Origin: Parasponia andersonii
Lineage: Eukaryota > Streptophyta > Magnoliopsida > Rosales > Cannabaceae
Assembly: GCA_002914805.1 (NCBI GenBank)
Contig: JXTB01000128.1
Span: 169,471-233,470, forward strand
Direction of reading: 5' to 3'
DNA length: 64,000 nt
This document shows, in pieces, positions 45,337-55,936 of the stretch (positions are counted from its first letter, which is position 1; every line of letters begins with the position of its first letter). Made by a program: the position numbers and the translations under genes. The notes below the pieces were generated by a model. It saw only the letters and a program-made list of their open reading frames with translations, did no database searches and was not told the DNA's origin.

Positions 45337-46129
45337 AAGCATCGTCTTGCTACTCATTATGAGAAAGCTGAGGCATGTTTAGAGTGCGTACATGTGCATA
45401 TCTGTGAACCTATGGAGGTAGTTTCCTATAGCAAGCATACATTATTTATCACCTTTGTCGATGAATACTTGGACTTCAGTCAAGTCTATTTTCTCAAGAG
45501 ATACGATGAAGTCTCAGATACTTTCCATGAGTTCGACAGAAAGACACGAATGCAACATGACACCAAGGTCAAGAAGTTCAAGATTGAAGCCAAACACGAA
45601 GATATGGATTCTCTTCGAGACTTGCTAAGGCAAACACTAGCCAATCTTGCTATTCCTTACGAATATGCAACTATCTATGAGCATAGTCCTATAAGAGCTG
45701 CTGAGAGGTACAACATCAGACTCAAGCAAACCATATAGCTGATGTACAAGGAGTCACTGCTATCCTATAGATACTTGAATTATGCTTTAAGGATAGCTTC
45801 ATACATCCTCAACTTTATTCCATCAGATAGAGTTGTTTCGACACCTTTTCAAATATGGATGGGCTATGTAGAGAGCTTAGAGCATCTAAAGGTATGAGAT
45901 TGCGAATTATACACGTGCAAGCAACAGGGAGACGAAGTTGACGAGAATTCAGAAAAGTGTTTTCTACTTGGCTATCCAAAAGAAGAGAAGGGTTACATTC
46001 TTTATAGACAATCTACGAATACTACCTTTATCAGCAGAAGTGGAGACTGTCTGGAGGATGAGAGAGAAGTCCATCAAGAAAACGATGAAGAGAGAGCTTA
46101 TGATCTTCATTGCTTTTCTTAGTCATTAA
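45337..46129 (+). pseudogene. C2 integrase remnant, no RT after it
   Basis: The open segment 45394-45738 covers the core: LFITFVDEYLDFSQVYFLKR keeps the first catalytic Asp. The second, normally in SDRGGEY, is replaced (FKIEAKHEDMDSL). A Glu is kept in SPIRAAERYNIRLKQ. In another frame the C-terminal region follows: YALRIASYILNFIPSDRVVS, TPFQIWMGYVESLEHLKV, KCFLLGYPKEEKGYILYRQS. It ends with EDEREVHQENDEES and goes straight to the polypurine tract. The usual 2.5 kb of linker, RT and RNase H is absent. Confidence 0.82.
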
Positions 46130-46210
46130 GTTGTTAGTTGAACACTTAGTTTTTGCTTTTCTTAATTTTGGTCATTTGGAACCTTTTTGGAATTTAACTG
46201 CTTTTTGGAC

Positions 46211-46221
46211 AAGTGGGAGAT
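46211..46221 (+). promoter_or_regulatory. C2 polypurine tract
   Basis: AAGTGGGAGAT directly before the LTR start TGTTGGGATT, the standard copia arrangement. Confidence 0.9.
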
Positions 46222-48039
46222 TGTTGGGATTTTTGCCCTAAAAAGCAGATTTCTAATTTTACCTTTTTGAGTATAAACAACTTTCTCTTATATGAAATTA
46301 TGATATTTGTTAGATTAAACTATCTTAGTTGAATAGTTTATTCATCTGAAAAGATTCTATGACTTTATATGTGTATAAAGAAATAAACATGATTAAGTGT
46401 TAATTATGGGGAGACTTGTTTCTTTATCTAAGTCTAAATGAAGTAGTTTACAATCTATAAATAAAGATGGAATACTTTATTTATTATAGGTTGTAGTGTT
46501 TGTCTATCTCAATGGGAATAATATATCTCAAATCATTGAAGTATCTGACTTCTGATAGAAACACTAATACAACATAAACAAGTTATGTGTATTAAACTGG
46601 ACCAGGTAATATAAAGAATTGGAGTGTCATAACTCAATTCTTATATTATCACAAACTAGCTCTTAGCATATAGATCTTAATCTTTGATGTTTGACTGGAC
46701 TTGCTTTCATGGGTTATAGCCTTTTGATTTGTTAAAAGACTAACCTCTATGAAATTAGAGGTAAACTCTGGCATATTAGAGGTTATGACTTGTGAATTGA
46801 TGGGAACACCAAATAGTTAAGGATACTATACATTAATGCCACTTTAGGTTCTTTCAAGATTCACGGAGTAATTAAATCTAAGATCTTAGTATTCACTTTG
46901 TGAATTGGTTGATAATTTATCTAAATGGCCATTGAGAACAAAATTATCGACAATATTATTCCTTGATAGAAAGATGGTAACTTAAAGGTAAATAGGTGTT
47001 AGAGAGGTATTACGGTAATTTCCCTTATCCAACTACGGCATTATATATGGATTATATATTTGGTATAGAATATGCTAGATGGATTGGTTAATCAAGATTA
47101 GTTGATTAAATCTCTATAAAAGACATGACATTTAATCTAAGAGTGCAGTATTGGGCCTTTAGTGGAGTGTCCCTTTTACTAATAATATTTATATAAATAC
47201 CATAATAAGAATTATTATTTATTTATCATATTATTGGAGCTTAGATTATTTGGATCCATTAAGTCAGTTGTCTAGCTCAATTAAGCTCATTAATTGGTTG
47301 GTGGTATTTGTGAAATTAGTTTCATGAAACTGTGTAAAATAATGATTCTACGCAGAAGTTGATATTTTTATAAATAAGTTTCATGAGTTGGACATATTTT
47401 TAAAAATACACCCAAAGCCCAAATTGGAGAACAAGCCCAATCCTAATTAGACTAGGGTTAGCAGTTTTAGGTCCTATATATATAAGATATATGAGAGAAA
47501 AAATAACAAAGTAACTCTTAGAGAGTCACACGCATAGACACAGGGAGAGAGGGAGAAAAATTGGCCAAGGCTAAGAAAGAGAGGAGAAAAAGAGTTTCCT
47601 ACTATCTCACAGTTTCCTACTATCTCACAGTCCCTTCTCATGTCCTGATGTTCCATAGGATCAAGAAGGTGTTCTTGATCGTTCTCCAACGAAGGTTTTA
47701 ACTTGGTGCCCACACGCCTCATCAACCAAGAGCAAGAGCATAGACAAAAAGATCTAGGGTTGGAGGTCTGATCACTATCAATAAGGAGATCAAGGAGGAA
47801 CATGCTACAAGAGGTAAAACCCTAATATCATCTCTAAGGTTTTATATCTAGATTTGATTTATGTTATACATGATCCTGTAAATGATGCATGTGTGTTATA
47901 TAGTTATGAAAACTGTTTTCATGTAAAATTTTAAAACCTAAATCCGCTAGTTTTTCTGCTGCGTTCATGATATGATCATGTATTTTCCATATCTGCATGC
48001 ATGCATGATTTTCCTAAGTGTTAGGTCAATTTACCAACA
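46222..48039 (+). mobile_element. C2 3' LTR, 1818 bp
   Basis: Starts TGTTGGGATTTTTGCCC and ends TTTACCAACA at 48039, followed by TGTAG. A TATA-like TCCTATATATATAAGATATA lies at 47472-47491, likely the LTR promoter. An 18-bp perfect tandem duplication (AGTTTCCTACTATCTCAC) is at 47593-47628. The minus-strand ORF at 47474-47803 is not supported. C3 at 16253-18055 is a second copy in the other orientation. Confidence 0.9.
47593..47628 (+). repeat. 18-bp perfect tandem duplication in the C2 LTR
   Basis: AGTTTCCTACTATCTCAC twice in a row, downstream of the TATA-like sequence, in what would be the transcribed leader. Confidence 0.9.
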
Positions 48040-48238
48040 TGTAGATGCAGTGTGCACATGACAGAAAACAGATAATTATGTGATTGGGATCCCTATGTAT
48101 ATTGTATTGTCTGACAAGACCGTGAATTGCGTACTGAGCCACTCAGAGAATGTATCTCATATCATGAGCTATATAGAGGTCTCGAGCCCCAAAGAATCCC
48201 CTCTGTGTATAGCAGAGGTCCACCACATACCGCTGTTA

Positions 48239-48317
48239 GAGTGTTCCTGAAGGAACCATAATGTTCTCGAAGGACCTGAGTGTTCCAGAAGGAACCAGAG
48301 TGTCCCTGAAGGAACCA
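48239..48317. promoter_or_regulatory. Four about 20-bp repeats with TTCNNGAA cores in the G3 LTR
   Basis: Units at 48239, 48259, 48278 and 48298 read GAGTGTTCCTGAAGGAACCA, TAATGTTCTCGAAGGACCT, GAGTGTTCCAGAAGGAACCA and GAGTGTCCCTGAAGGAACCA. Three contain TTCNNGAA, the core of plant heat-shock elements; the fourth has TCC for TTC. Such arrays make some LTRs heat-inducible. Function here is inference, since tandem repeats are common in chromovirus LTRs without that role. Confidence 0.55.
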
Positions 48318-50095
48318 TATCATATATTTGGACACTAGCTCGCCACACTCTATTCACCAATACTCGTCAAGCAATATATATACACCATGTGTTAGTGTCT
48401 CATACAAGACTAAATAATAGATACGTACATATACATATCCAAATATTTCATATTCACAGATTCACATAAACAAAGAATTTCTTACATTGCAGGTGTACCG
48501 TTACTTACCTCGATTATGATGTTTTATATATTTTTTTGTGAAATATTCTTCACCCAAACTACAATTGACGTGCCTATTAATTAAATGATAACAGACTCTT
48601 TTGGTCACTAAGTATGTAATGTTACATAAGTACAATAATTTCTAGCATAGTTTCAAGCATGGAAATTAAGCTACCAAATGTTCAATCTTAAACTAAATAG
48701 GAAAAAATTTGCAAATAATTCCATTTAAATTATCCTCAAATGAAGAGAAAAAGAAACATGGAAACTAACCAAAGAGTACAATACTAAGTGTGTAATAAGA
48801 ATTTTCAATAATTAAACCCATAAGCAAGACACTACTTTTTTTTTTGATCAAATATAGTCAATATCTAGAAAATAAAGGAAATGGGAATTTATTATCAATT
48901 ATACATATATAGATATCTATTAAGTAATGAATTTAAGTTAATACTATTAATAAATTTGGAAATTTAGTAACCAAAACTAGAATTCATGGGTCTGATCATC
49001 ACTAAAAAAAATTGAGAATCCTAGTTCACTAGGCATGTCAAATTCATGTATAACTAAGGAATGGTCTTTGAGTTTCTACAACAGTAGCCATGAAACAAAG
49101 TGACATTATCTAACTAAAAAAAAACGACTATCAATCAGCATATAGGACGTAAATTTAATAAAAAAATTGAGATCAATAATTTCCATTTTCAATCATTTAT
49201 TCATGTGCAAATTGAATTAACAAACATATATAGCTGTATCATCCCAATAAGCCATCAAGTTTCTTTATACATACTTATACCTAACAATCGTTTCTCATAA
49301 AGAGACTTATAAACTAAATTATTATAAATTCTCTCAAGTAATCATTAAAGCCACCAAATCACTCACGTGAGGTAAGGAGTTTTTTCCCAAACTCCAAACA
49401 CATAAGGCTTAATAATATTAAGAGAAAATAACAATACTTTTCAAGCTAAGAAATTCAAGACTCTAATATCAAACACTAAGAAGTCACTACAAGATTCTAA
49501 TGATTAAAAAAAATTAAAGTACCTTTATGAAGGTAGAGTCACAAACAGTAAGAGATTTTAGAGAAGGGAGAATAAGGGAGCAGCGTAGAAGTTTGATAAA
49601 GAAAGAAATAACACATTATAAACTAAACGGATGATGAAAGAATTGCTATAAAACAAAGTTGCCGACTCACTTAAGTCGGTTCCCCCTTTTTTTTTTTTTG
49701 TATAATATAATATCACTTGAATATTAGAAGTAGAAATAAGGTCAGATTAAAAAATTTTTACTCACATTTTACTTGAATAATACAAGGAAATGTTTAAACA
49801 TAAAATCATATGTCGCAGAAAATTTTTATCCATCGTAATAAAATCTCCTAAAAATACCAAATACACAAATTAGAATAATAAATTTCATACACATCAAACT
49901 TATACCAATGAGCATGTCTTGAACATTTCATTGTCAAATTATTTAAAAAAAATGTTAACAATCACAATAAAGTAAAAGGTCAACTACTCAAAATTATATG
50001 CACACAAATATAAACAAAATAATGCAATCATATTATTATTGGCTTTTTAATTATGTGAAGGATTGGGTGTCGTTTTGAAAGGATATCACAGCTTG

Positions 50096-51165
50096 AGCCA
50101 AAGTGATATTCTCTAGGGTGTTTCTTCTCACACTTAGGACACGGTGAAAAATCTTCCTTAGCCTTCTTTTACTATTGAGGCTTTCCTTTTTGGTTTCTTT
50201 GACCACCAAAATTATTCTTTCTCTTCTTTCTACTATAATTATTGTGGTTGTTATTGTTGTTATTCTGGTTCTTATTATGGCCAGACTAGGTCCCAAATCT
50301 TCTCTGGTTATTGTCCTAACTCGGTTTAGCTTGTCCACCTCGGTTCTTCTTTGTTTCGAATATTTTTGTTGTTCTTCCCTGCCTTGGCCAAGATGATACT
50401 CTACTTTGATTGCCCTTTCTACACATTCTACAACTGTAGTTAGTGGGTTGTCGCTACAATCCATAACAACTGCTAATTCAGGGTGAAACATTTTAAGCAT
50501 CCTCTCTCCTAGTTACTCTTCACTAGGTACCAAATAGGGACACAATCTTCCAAGCTGGTCGAACTTTTGTACGGCCTCAGTGACTATTATATTCTCTTAT
50601 TTGATGTTAATGAATTCATTTGTTGGGCCCACATCACCATATAACTGTAGTATTTCTTGTTGAATTCATAGATGAAGTCATTCCACGAGATTTCTCTGAT
50701 ATTTCTTCTCATTTTGACTGTTTTCCACCAATATCGTGCATCTTTCTTTAGGACATAGGACACAAATAATACCTTTTCATGGTCATTAAGGTTCATAAAA
50801 TCTAAGATGGTTAGGATTGACGACAACTATTCTTTGGCCACCAAAGGATCTGTTGATCCTTCAAACTCAATAGGATGCATCTTTTTAAAGCGTTCATAAA
50901 GTGGTTCTTGGCATTCCACACGTCAATCAGGTATTACAAGTTTTGGTTGTAGTACTAGTTCTTTCTTTTGAGGCAATGGTTCTTCATCGTTCACTTGAGG
51001 TTCGACATTCTCTTGGTATTATTGCCTTAGTTGCTCATGAAGGTTTCTCATCTCCTCTTCTTGAACTTAGAGTCGTTGTTACAAGTTAGCTACAAGATTA
51101 CTTAGGTCAGATGTTTCGAGTGCATTTATTGGATTGACTCTTGGCCTTCCCCTCCTTCTTACCAT
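50096..51165 (-). pseudogene. G2 gag
   Basis: The start ATG at 51165 opens MVRRRGRPRVNPINALETSD, a basic N-terminus followed by a coiled-coil-like VQEEEMRNLHEQLRQ. The Retrotrans_gag domain is at about 50860-50560: MHPIEFEGSTDPLVAKE, ILTILDFMNLNDHEKVLFVS, YVLKKDARYWWKTVKMRRNI, with the WW signature. The basic linker (50500-50160, Arg- and Thr-rich) leads to a knuckle start (CPKCEKKHPREYH), where G3 interrupts. Stops at several positions. The Val-rich plus-strand ORF at 50175-50396 is a shadow. Confidence 0.87.
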
Positions 51166-51336
51166 TTTTGTTTTTAGTTAACTCCTATTAATTCAAGATA
51201 TTATTAGTTATCTCAACTTCGATTATGCAAAAACAGATAAATTAAGTAATAAGACCTACATTGTTTCATAATTTTATTATTTTATTAATTAAAATGCAAG
51301 ATAAGATTATACAAACATTTCTAGTCTACCCTATGC

Positions 51337-52188
51337 TTAATCTCTCGTATTAGTGTTCGAAGGTCTGCTAGAATTTTCCTCTGGATCCTCTTTGGAGTCT
51401 TCCTGATTATCATTAGTGTGTCCTTGTCTAGTGGGTATAATTTTCTCTACATCTATTTGCAGTCAGACCCTCTTTTCCTCTTCTATTGGGTCTCTTTATT
51501 CGAAAACTGTTCTTGTACTGTTCCCGTGAGATGATCCTTCAATCATACTCTGTTCCATTTCCTTTTGATATTCCTCTTCCGAATGAATTGTCTTTGAACT
51601 AATGCATTCAAGATTCATATCAATAAGTGGGTTCAGCACGTGTCTTCAGATATGACTTGGGATTCCATTCCAATAGGTTATAAGCAGGATACAATTAAGC
51701 CATCTTGGAGGGAATAGGAGAACTACTTCCTTAGAAAAATGGATGTTATATTCTTCCATAGATTCGCCTGGCTGGGATTCCCATCTGTTTCTCATAAAGT
51801 CAAAAGCTCGTTCTTATAATTTGGTCTCTGCTATCGGGATCTCTATTGGATTGTTATGGTATTCTATTTGTGAAATGCATTCTATGATTAATCTGTAGAA
51901 TATTTCCTAACTTATATGGTCTATGAAGTGTCCTGATGCTTGCCACCATGCTCGAGCATTATTTCATAGTTCTATGACTGTAAGAGTGGTCCATTCGTAC
52001 TCTTGGATATGACATGCTCATAAAAGCTGTTCTATTTTGGGAAGCCAATTCTCTAACACTTCGGGTATAGATTCTCCAAAGTAGTATGGTGGTCATCCTA
52101 CTCTGAAGGTAGCCACTACTGCGGCTCCAAAAATTTGAGGTTGGGCAATCCCTCAATCGATTAGAATGTCGATTATCGAGGCATCCAT
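51337..52188 (-). pseudogene. G2 ORF1: extra gag-like reading frame upstream of gag
   Basis: A single frame of 284 codons (ATG at 52188, TAA at 51337-51339) stays in phase throughout. It is interrupted only by point stops, most of them TGA or TAG where CGA or CAG is expected. It begins 114 bp after the PBS and ends 171 bp before the gag ATG. Motifs: PPYYFGESIPEVLENWLPKI, EQLL, YEWTTLTVIEL, NNARAWWQASGHF, then ERAFDFMRNRWESQPGESME, EYNIHFSKEVVLL, and an acidic tail (NQEDSKEDPEENSSR). The layout (GES..VLENWLPKIE, WW, SMEEY..F) is that of a Retrotrans_gag domain, distinct in sequence from the canonical gag of G2. The 91-codon ORF at 51959-52234 lies in another frame and is a shadow. Confidence 0.75.
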
Positions 52189-52301
52189 TACTACTACATA
52201 ACATGTTCTTAAGTTTAAGTAATATACTAAGCAAAAATTCTACTTACTTGAGTTGTTGGAAACGTTGTGGAAGGATGTGAGGTAGGTTGGTAGGATACCC
52301 T

Positions 52302-52312
52302 CTCTAATACCA
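52302..52312 (-). promoter_or_regulatory. G2 primer-binding site
   Basis: The minus strand reads TGGTATTAGAG, two bases after the LTR end. It differs at one position from TGGTATCAGAG, the site complementary to initiator tRNA-Met used by many plant gypsy elements. Confidence 0.85.
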
Positions 52313-52314
52313 AC

Positions 52315-55246
52315 TATAATGACCCGACTTTTCGAACCGTTAATTACTTACATTCTTAGCATAATTATTTTTTAAAAAAATTAGGCACTGAAAATTACTG
52401 AAAATTTTTTATACTTTTATTTATTTTTTAGAGAGTTATATTCATAACTAACCATTTACGTAATTTAATAATTTTGAAAACAAGTAAAATGCTTCTCGAA
52501 GGTTAAGTAACTTTTATTTACATTTGTTTATAAACTTTTTCTTTCGGTGATTTAAATAATATGCAACCATAAAAGGCTCCTAAGTGAGTAGGCAGGTCAC
52601 ATATAGACCACTTAAATCCTAAGATCTCCTTAGACTATTTAAGTTTTTTTGATAGAACCCCTTGAGTTTTGTATTTATTTAAATCAAAACATTATCTTTT
52701 TTAGATCTTTTGAAAAACATACATTTAAACTCTACTCAATTAACTTACATTTCCAAGTTCAATTAATAAAACCATGCATTGTGAAATAAAATGCCAAGTT
52801 ATAAGTATATTTTTAAATAATATTGATCTTACATAATTGAAATCATTTGTCTAATAATAAGAACATATGCAGAAGTAATTTTAATAGCGGTGTTCTATTG
52901 CTCGTGTCTCACATTCATCCCCGCCTTGATTCCAGCTAACCCATCAATCAAATAAAAGGTTTCTTTTCTTTAGTACCTATAGCATGGATACTCATAAAAT
53001 ATGAGCTTTCACTCAGCATGTACAATATAATTCTTACAAAATATTTTATTTATAAACGAAAAATGTTTTATGAAAGTCTGGTTATGCTGTTTTATGAAGT
53101 CATTTCTTTATGCTTTATTATAAGATACTGTATCATTAGTTTATCTCATTGTGTTATTACAAAGTCTTTTATCGTTCTTATGGGCTCTGGTGTATGTACC
53201 GAGTACGCACTACCGAATGGGGAACCAGGGGAACAACCCAACTAAAAACACTCACGGTCATAATCTTAACATACTTTTCCTCAGGAATCCTCACTTAGGG
53301 GGATTGGTCTTATTTTCCCTTGGATATCCTCACCTAGTGGAGGTTGGTACGACACCTTTAAATTCTTTATCTTATTTAGTCTTCTTTTAATATGAGTGGG
53401 TATGCTTCAATAACAAATCTAAACTTATATTCCATTATCATAGCATTTTTTTCGTTAAAGTATGCTAAAGTATTTTTACATGATAACGTTGTAAAGCAAG
53501 CATACATCCTTTTGATAGCATCGGAAATGTATCTTTATAAGCATACATTATACATAGGTCATACAATAATAAAAGAAAGGCAAGTTAACACATGAAATAA
53601 TTTCAAATATATCATACTATAAACATGAAATATTTTTAAACCATCTATGCCATAGGTGAGATTGTACTTACCTTGTAATATAATTGTCCTAGTTCCACTC
53701 ATTAATTACGTACGTCTAGATCGAAGTTTTGCCTTGACTTATACATATTTTATTCGTTAGAGTAATTTAAAGTGGGCTTATACTTTTTTTTAAAACCTCT
53801 AATTACTTAGTGGGCTTCAGACAACTAAGACTCAGTCTTGATCAAACAAAAAACTTCACATTTTAGAAATAATATTATGTTATATTCATTGACTAATTTA
53901 TACTTTCAACTTAGATGAATGAGATTTAATTCTCTTTAATCTTGATCATGGTGATCTTTTTAATCTATCAATAATATGGTTGTTGATTTGATTAATATCA
54001 TCATAGATTAGTCAAATTTCCTTATTATATTTCTTTTCATCAATTACTTTGAATTATTCTTTATTAATTACTTTATTCGTAAGTAAAGGTCATAATATGA
54101 TAAGTAAGTCAAACACACTAATAGCTACATAGATTTAAAATCTAAAATCATATTTGGGCTAAGTATTATTAGGCATCGATCACGCTTTTAAGATCTATAA
54201 CTAAACTTAGGCTAAATACAATTAGAAGCATACATCATTTATTTCCTATAATTGATTTCATATCTTAAACTTAAGTAAATATTTTCTTATCCTAATTAGA
54301 GATCTAGAATAAAGTTTTTCTATTTATGTACCAGATTTCTGACCCAAAATTTCAAGTTTAATAATTTAGATTTTTGCCCATAATCTTAAGATTTCTAACA
54401 TTTATGCGCTCCAATAATAAATATTGAGTTATAGCTTATCTTTTTTTTAAGACTCTTCCTTTATTTATTTTTACACTTCAATATAGTCTTAAAACTACCT
54501 AAAATAATTTTCTCACATATTCGACCTATATTTTGTCGAAATTACACTTTCGACCCAAATACTCAAAGTTTTGGCATTTTAGTCCCTTCAACTTTTGAAC
54601 AAACATCTTTAATTTTTGGAAAGTATTTTTAATGGGTAAAAATCTTTTCTTAAGGATCAAAGTCTATATCATTAAGCTTGGTTCATTTTCATGCATATTT
54701 TATTTTAGGGTCTTATACTTAAAAATCTTCCACTATTGTGTTTAGTCATTTTGATTTTACTATTATTATTATTATTAAGCCTTTATTATTATGAAGTATT
54801 CATATCTAGAGGCTTAATAGACAAAAAAAATAAGGCTAATTATAATATAAATTATATAACATCTAAAATAGATCAAATATGTTATTATCTATCTGTTCTT
54901 TTATAGAATCTATTTAAACACATAACAAGCGAGGTGATGGAATATTTACCTTCCATACTTAAATCTTCTTTCTTGGAGTGTTTGGGAACTTTTCCAAGTA
55001 TCAATATTTTACTTCCAAAATCTTTCCTTCTTCTTCTTTACGTCTCTACTACAAAACTAGGTGTTCTCTTCTCTTAATTACAATTCTTAATTTCTAGAGT
55101 CCTTATAGAAAAGTAAGGAAGATGAGTAAAATATTATAGCTCTTGTGGGTGGAAGAAAGTGAGGTAGGAAGAGTTTTTTTTTTTTTGAGAAAGGATAATT
55201 GGAAAAATGAAGACAGTTTTGGCTAAGTAATTGGAAAGTTAAGTAT
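52315..55246 (-). mobile_element. G2 5' LTR, part left of CACTA-1 (remainder 63883-64000)
   Basis: Homologous to 34995-38115 without the SINE. The last base next to the PBS side is mutated (TATAAT for TGTAAT). The LTR is interrupted at 55246 by CACTA-1 and resumes at 63883 with TATGGATTTCCAATTGC, matching 38113 onward. The rest lies beyond the window. ORFs at 53018, 53151 and 53392 are LTR sequence, not genes. Confidence 0.92.
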
Positions 55247-55259
55247 CACTACAACAAAA

Positions 55260-55675
55260 AAGTCCTTTCAAGGAGCTTTATAAGTGCCTTGAAAAACCTT
55301 TCACGGCACCTACAAAAACGCCTTGGTTGCAGGTGCCTAATAGGCCTTGGCTACGTAGGCATTTATAAGGTGCCGTGGAAGGTCTACCAAGGCGCCTATT
55401 AGGCGCCGTGAAAGGCATCTTCCACGGTGCTTTATAAGCGCCTTGGTATATAGATACCAAGGCGCTTATAAGGCACCGAAGAAGATGTCTACCAAGGCAC
55501 CTTGGAGACGCTGTGAAAGGCATTTTCCACAGCACCTATTAAGCGTCTTGGTATCTAAATACTAAGGCGCTTAAAAGGCACCGTGGAAGATACCTTTCAC
55601 GGCGCCTCCAAGGCACCTTGGTAGATAAAATCTTCCTCGGTGCCTTATAAGCGCCGTGGTATATATTTCTAAGGG
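55260..55675. repeat. CACTA-1 left subterminal repeats
   Basis: About 420 bp of GCGCCTTGG/CCAAGGCGC/GGCACCGTG units in both orientations. They include a perfect 18-bp inverted pair, TTATAAGCGCCTTGGTAT (55432-55449) and its complement (55454-55471), with a 4-nt spacer. In En/Spm elements such repeats bind TNPA-type protein. The 85-codon ORF at 55278-55535 is made of these repeats and is not a gene. Confidence 0.88.
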
Positions 55676-55936
55676 GTATTTGTAACGTATTTGTCTATAC
55701 TACCCCCTGGAATTTTATAAATGTAATCCATATTTATTACATACACCAAATATTTGAAATAAAATGGAGTATAAATATATATTTACATACTAATATTAAA
55801 TTAACATAATAACTTGATCATAATCATATCCATATAGTCTATATAAACTAAGTATATATATACATTAGTTTTCTAAACCAAACTAACATGATCATCAAAG
55901 ACTACATTTAGTCTAAATAAACAAAGATTAAGAACC

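Larger units (their letters stand above)
43044..48039 (+). mobile_element. C2: copia-derived element, 4996 bp, RT-less, perfect TSD
   Basis: Both ends begin or end a copia LTR: TGTTGGGATTTTTGCCC at 43044 and 46222, and terminal ..TTTACCAACA at 48039. It is flanked by TGTAG at 43039-43043 and 48040-48044. Internal sequence encodes a protease/pre-integrase protein and integrase on the plus strand, followed by a classic polypurine tract. No RT or RNase H is present. Of the 5' LTR only the first 42 bp match the 3' LTR. Its LTR family is also present as C3 at 16253-18055. Confidence 0.9.
42647..50090. mobile_element. G3: solo gypsy-type LTR (about 2.44 kb) carrying C2
   Basis: The left edge TGTAACATTCTCC (42647) and right edge ..GATATCACA (50090) are TG..CA. 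The zinc-knuckle coding of G2 gag stops at one edge and resumes in frame at the other if one copy of the flanking five bases is counted once. The flanks GTTTA (42642-42646) and GCTTG (50091-50095) differ by two transitions, a decayed target duplication. Removing C2 and its 5-bp duplication leaves about 2443 bp. No coding sequence belongs to G3, hence a solo LTR. Its orientation is not determined. Confidence 0.78.

Noticed and set aside
50175..50396. Val/Ile-rich plus-strand ORF resembling a membrane protein
   Set aside because: Antisense shadow of the Arg/Thr-rich gag linker of G2.
55278..55535. 85-codon minus-strand ORF
   Set aside because: Made entirely of CACTA subterminal repeats (RLGRHL/GAVKG-like periodicity).
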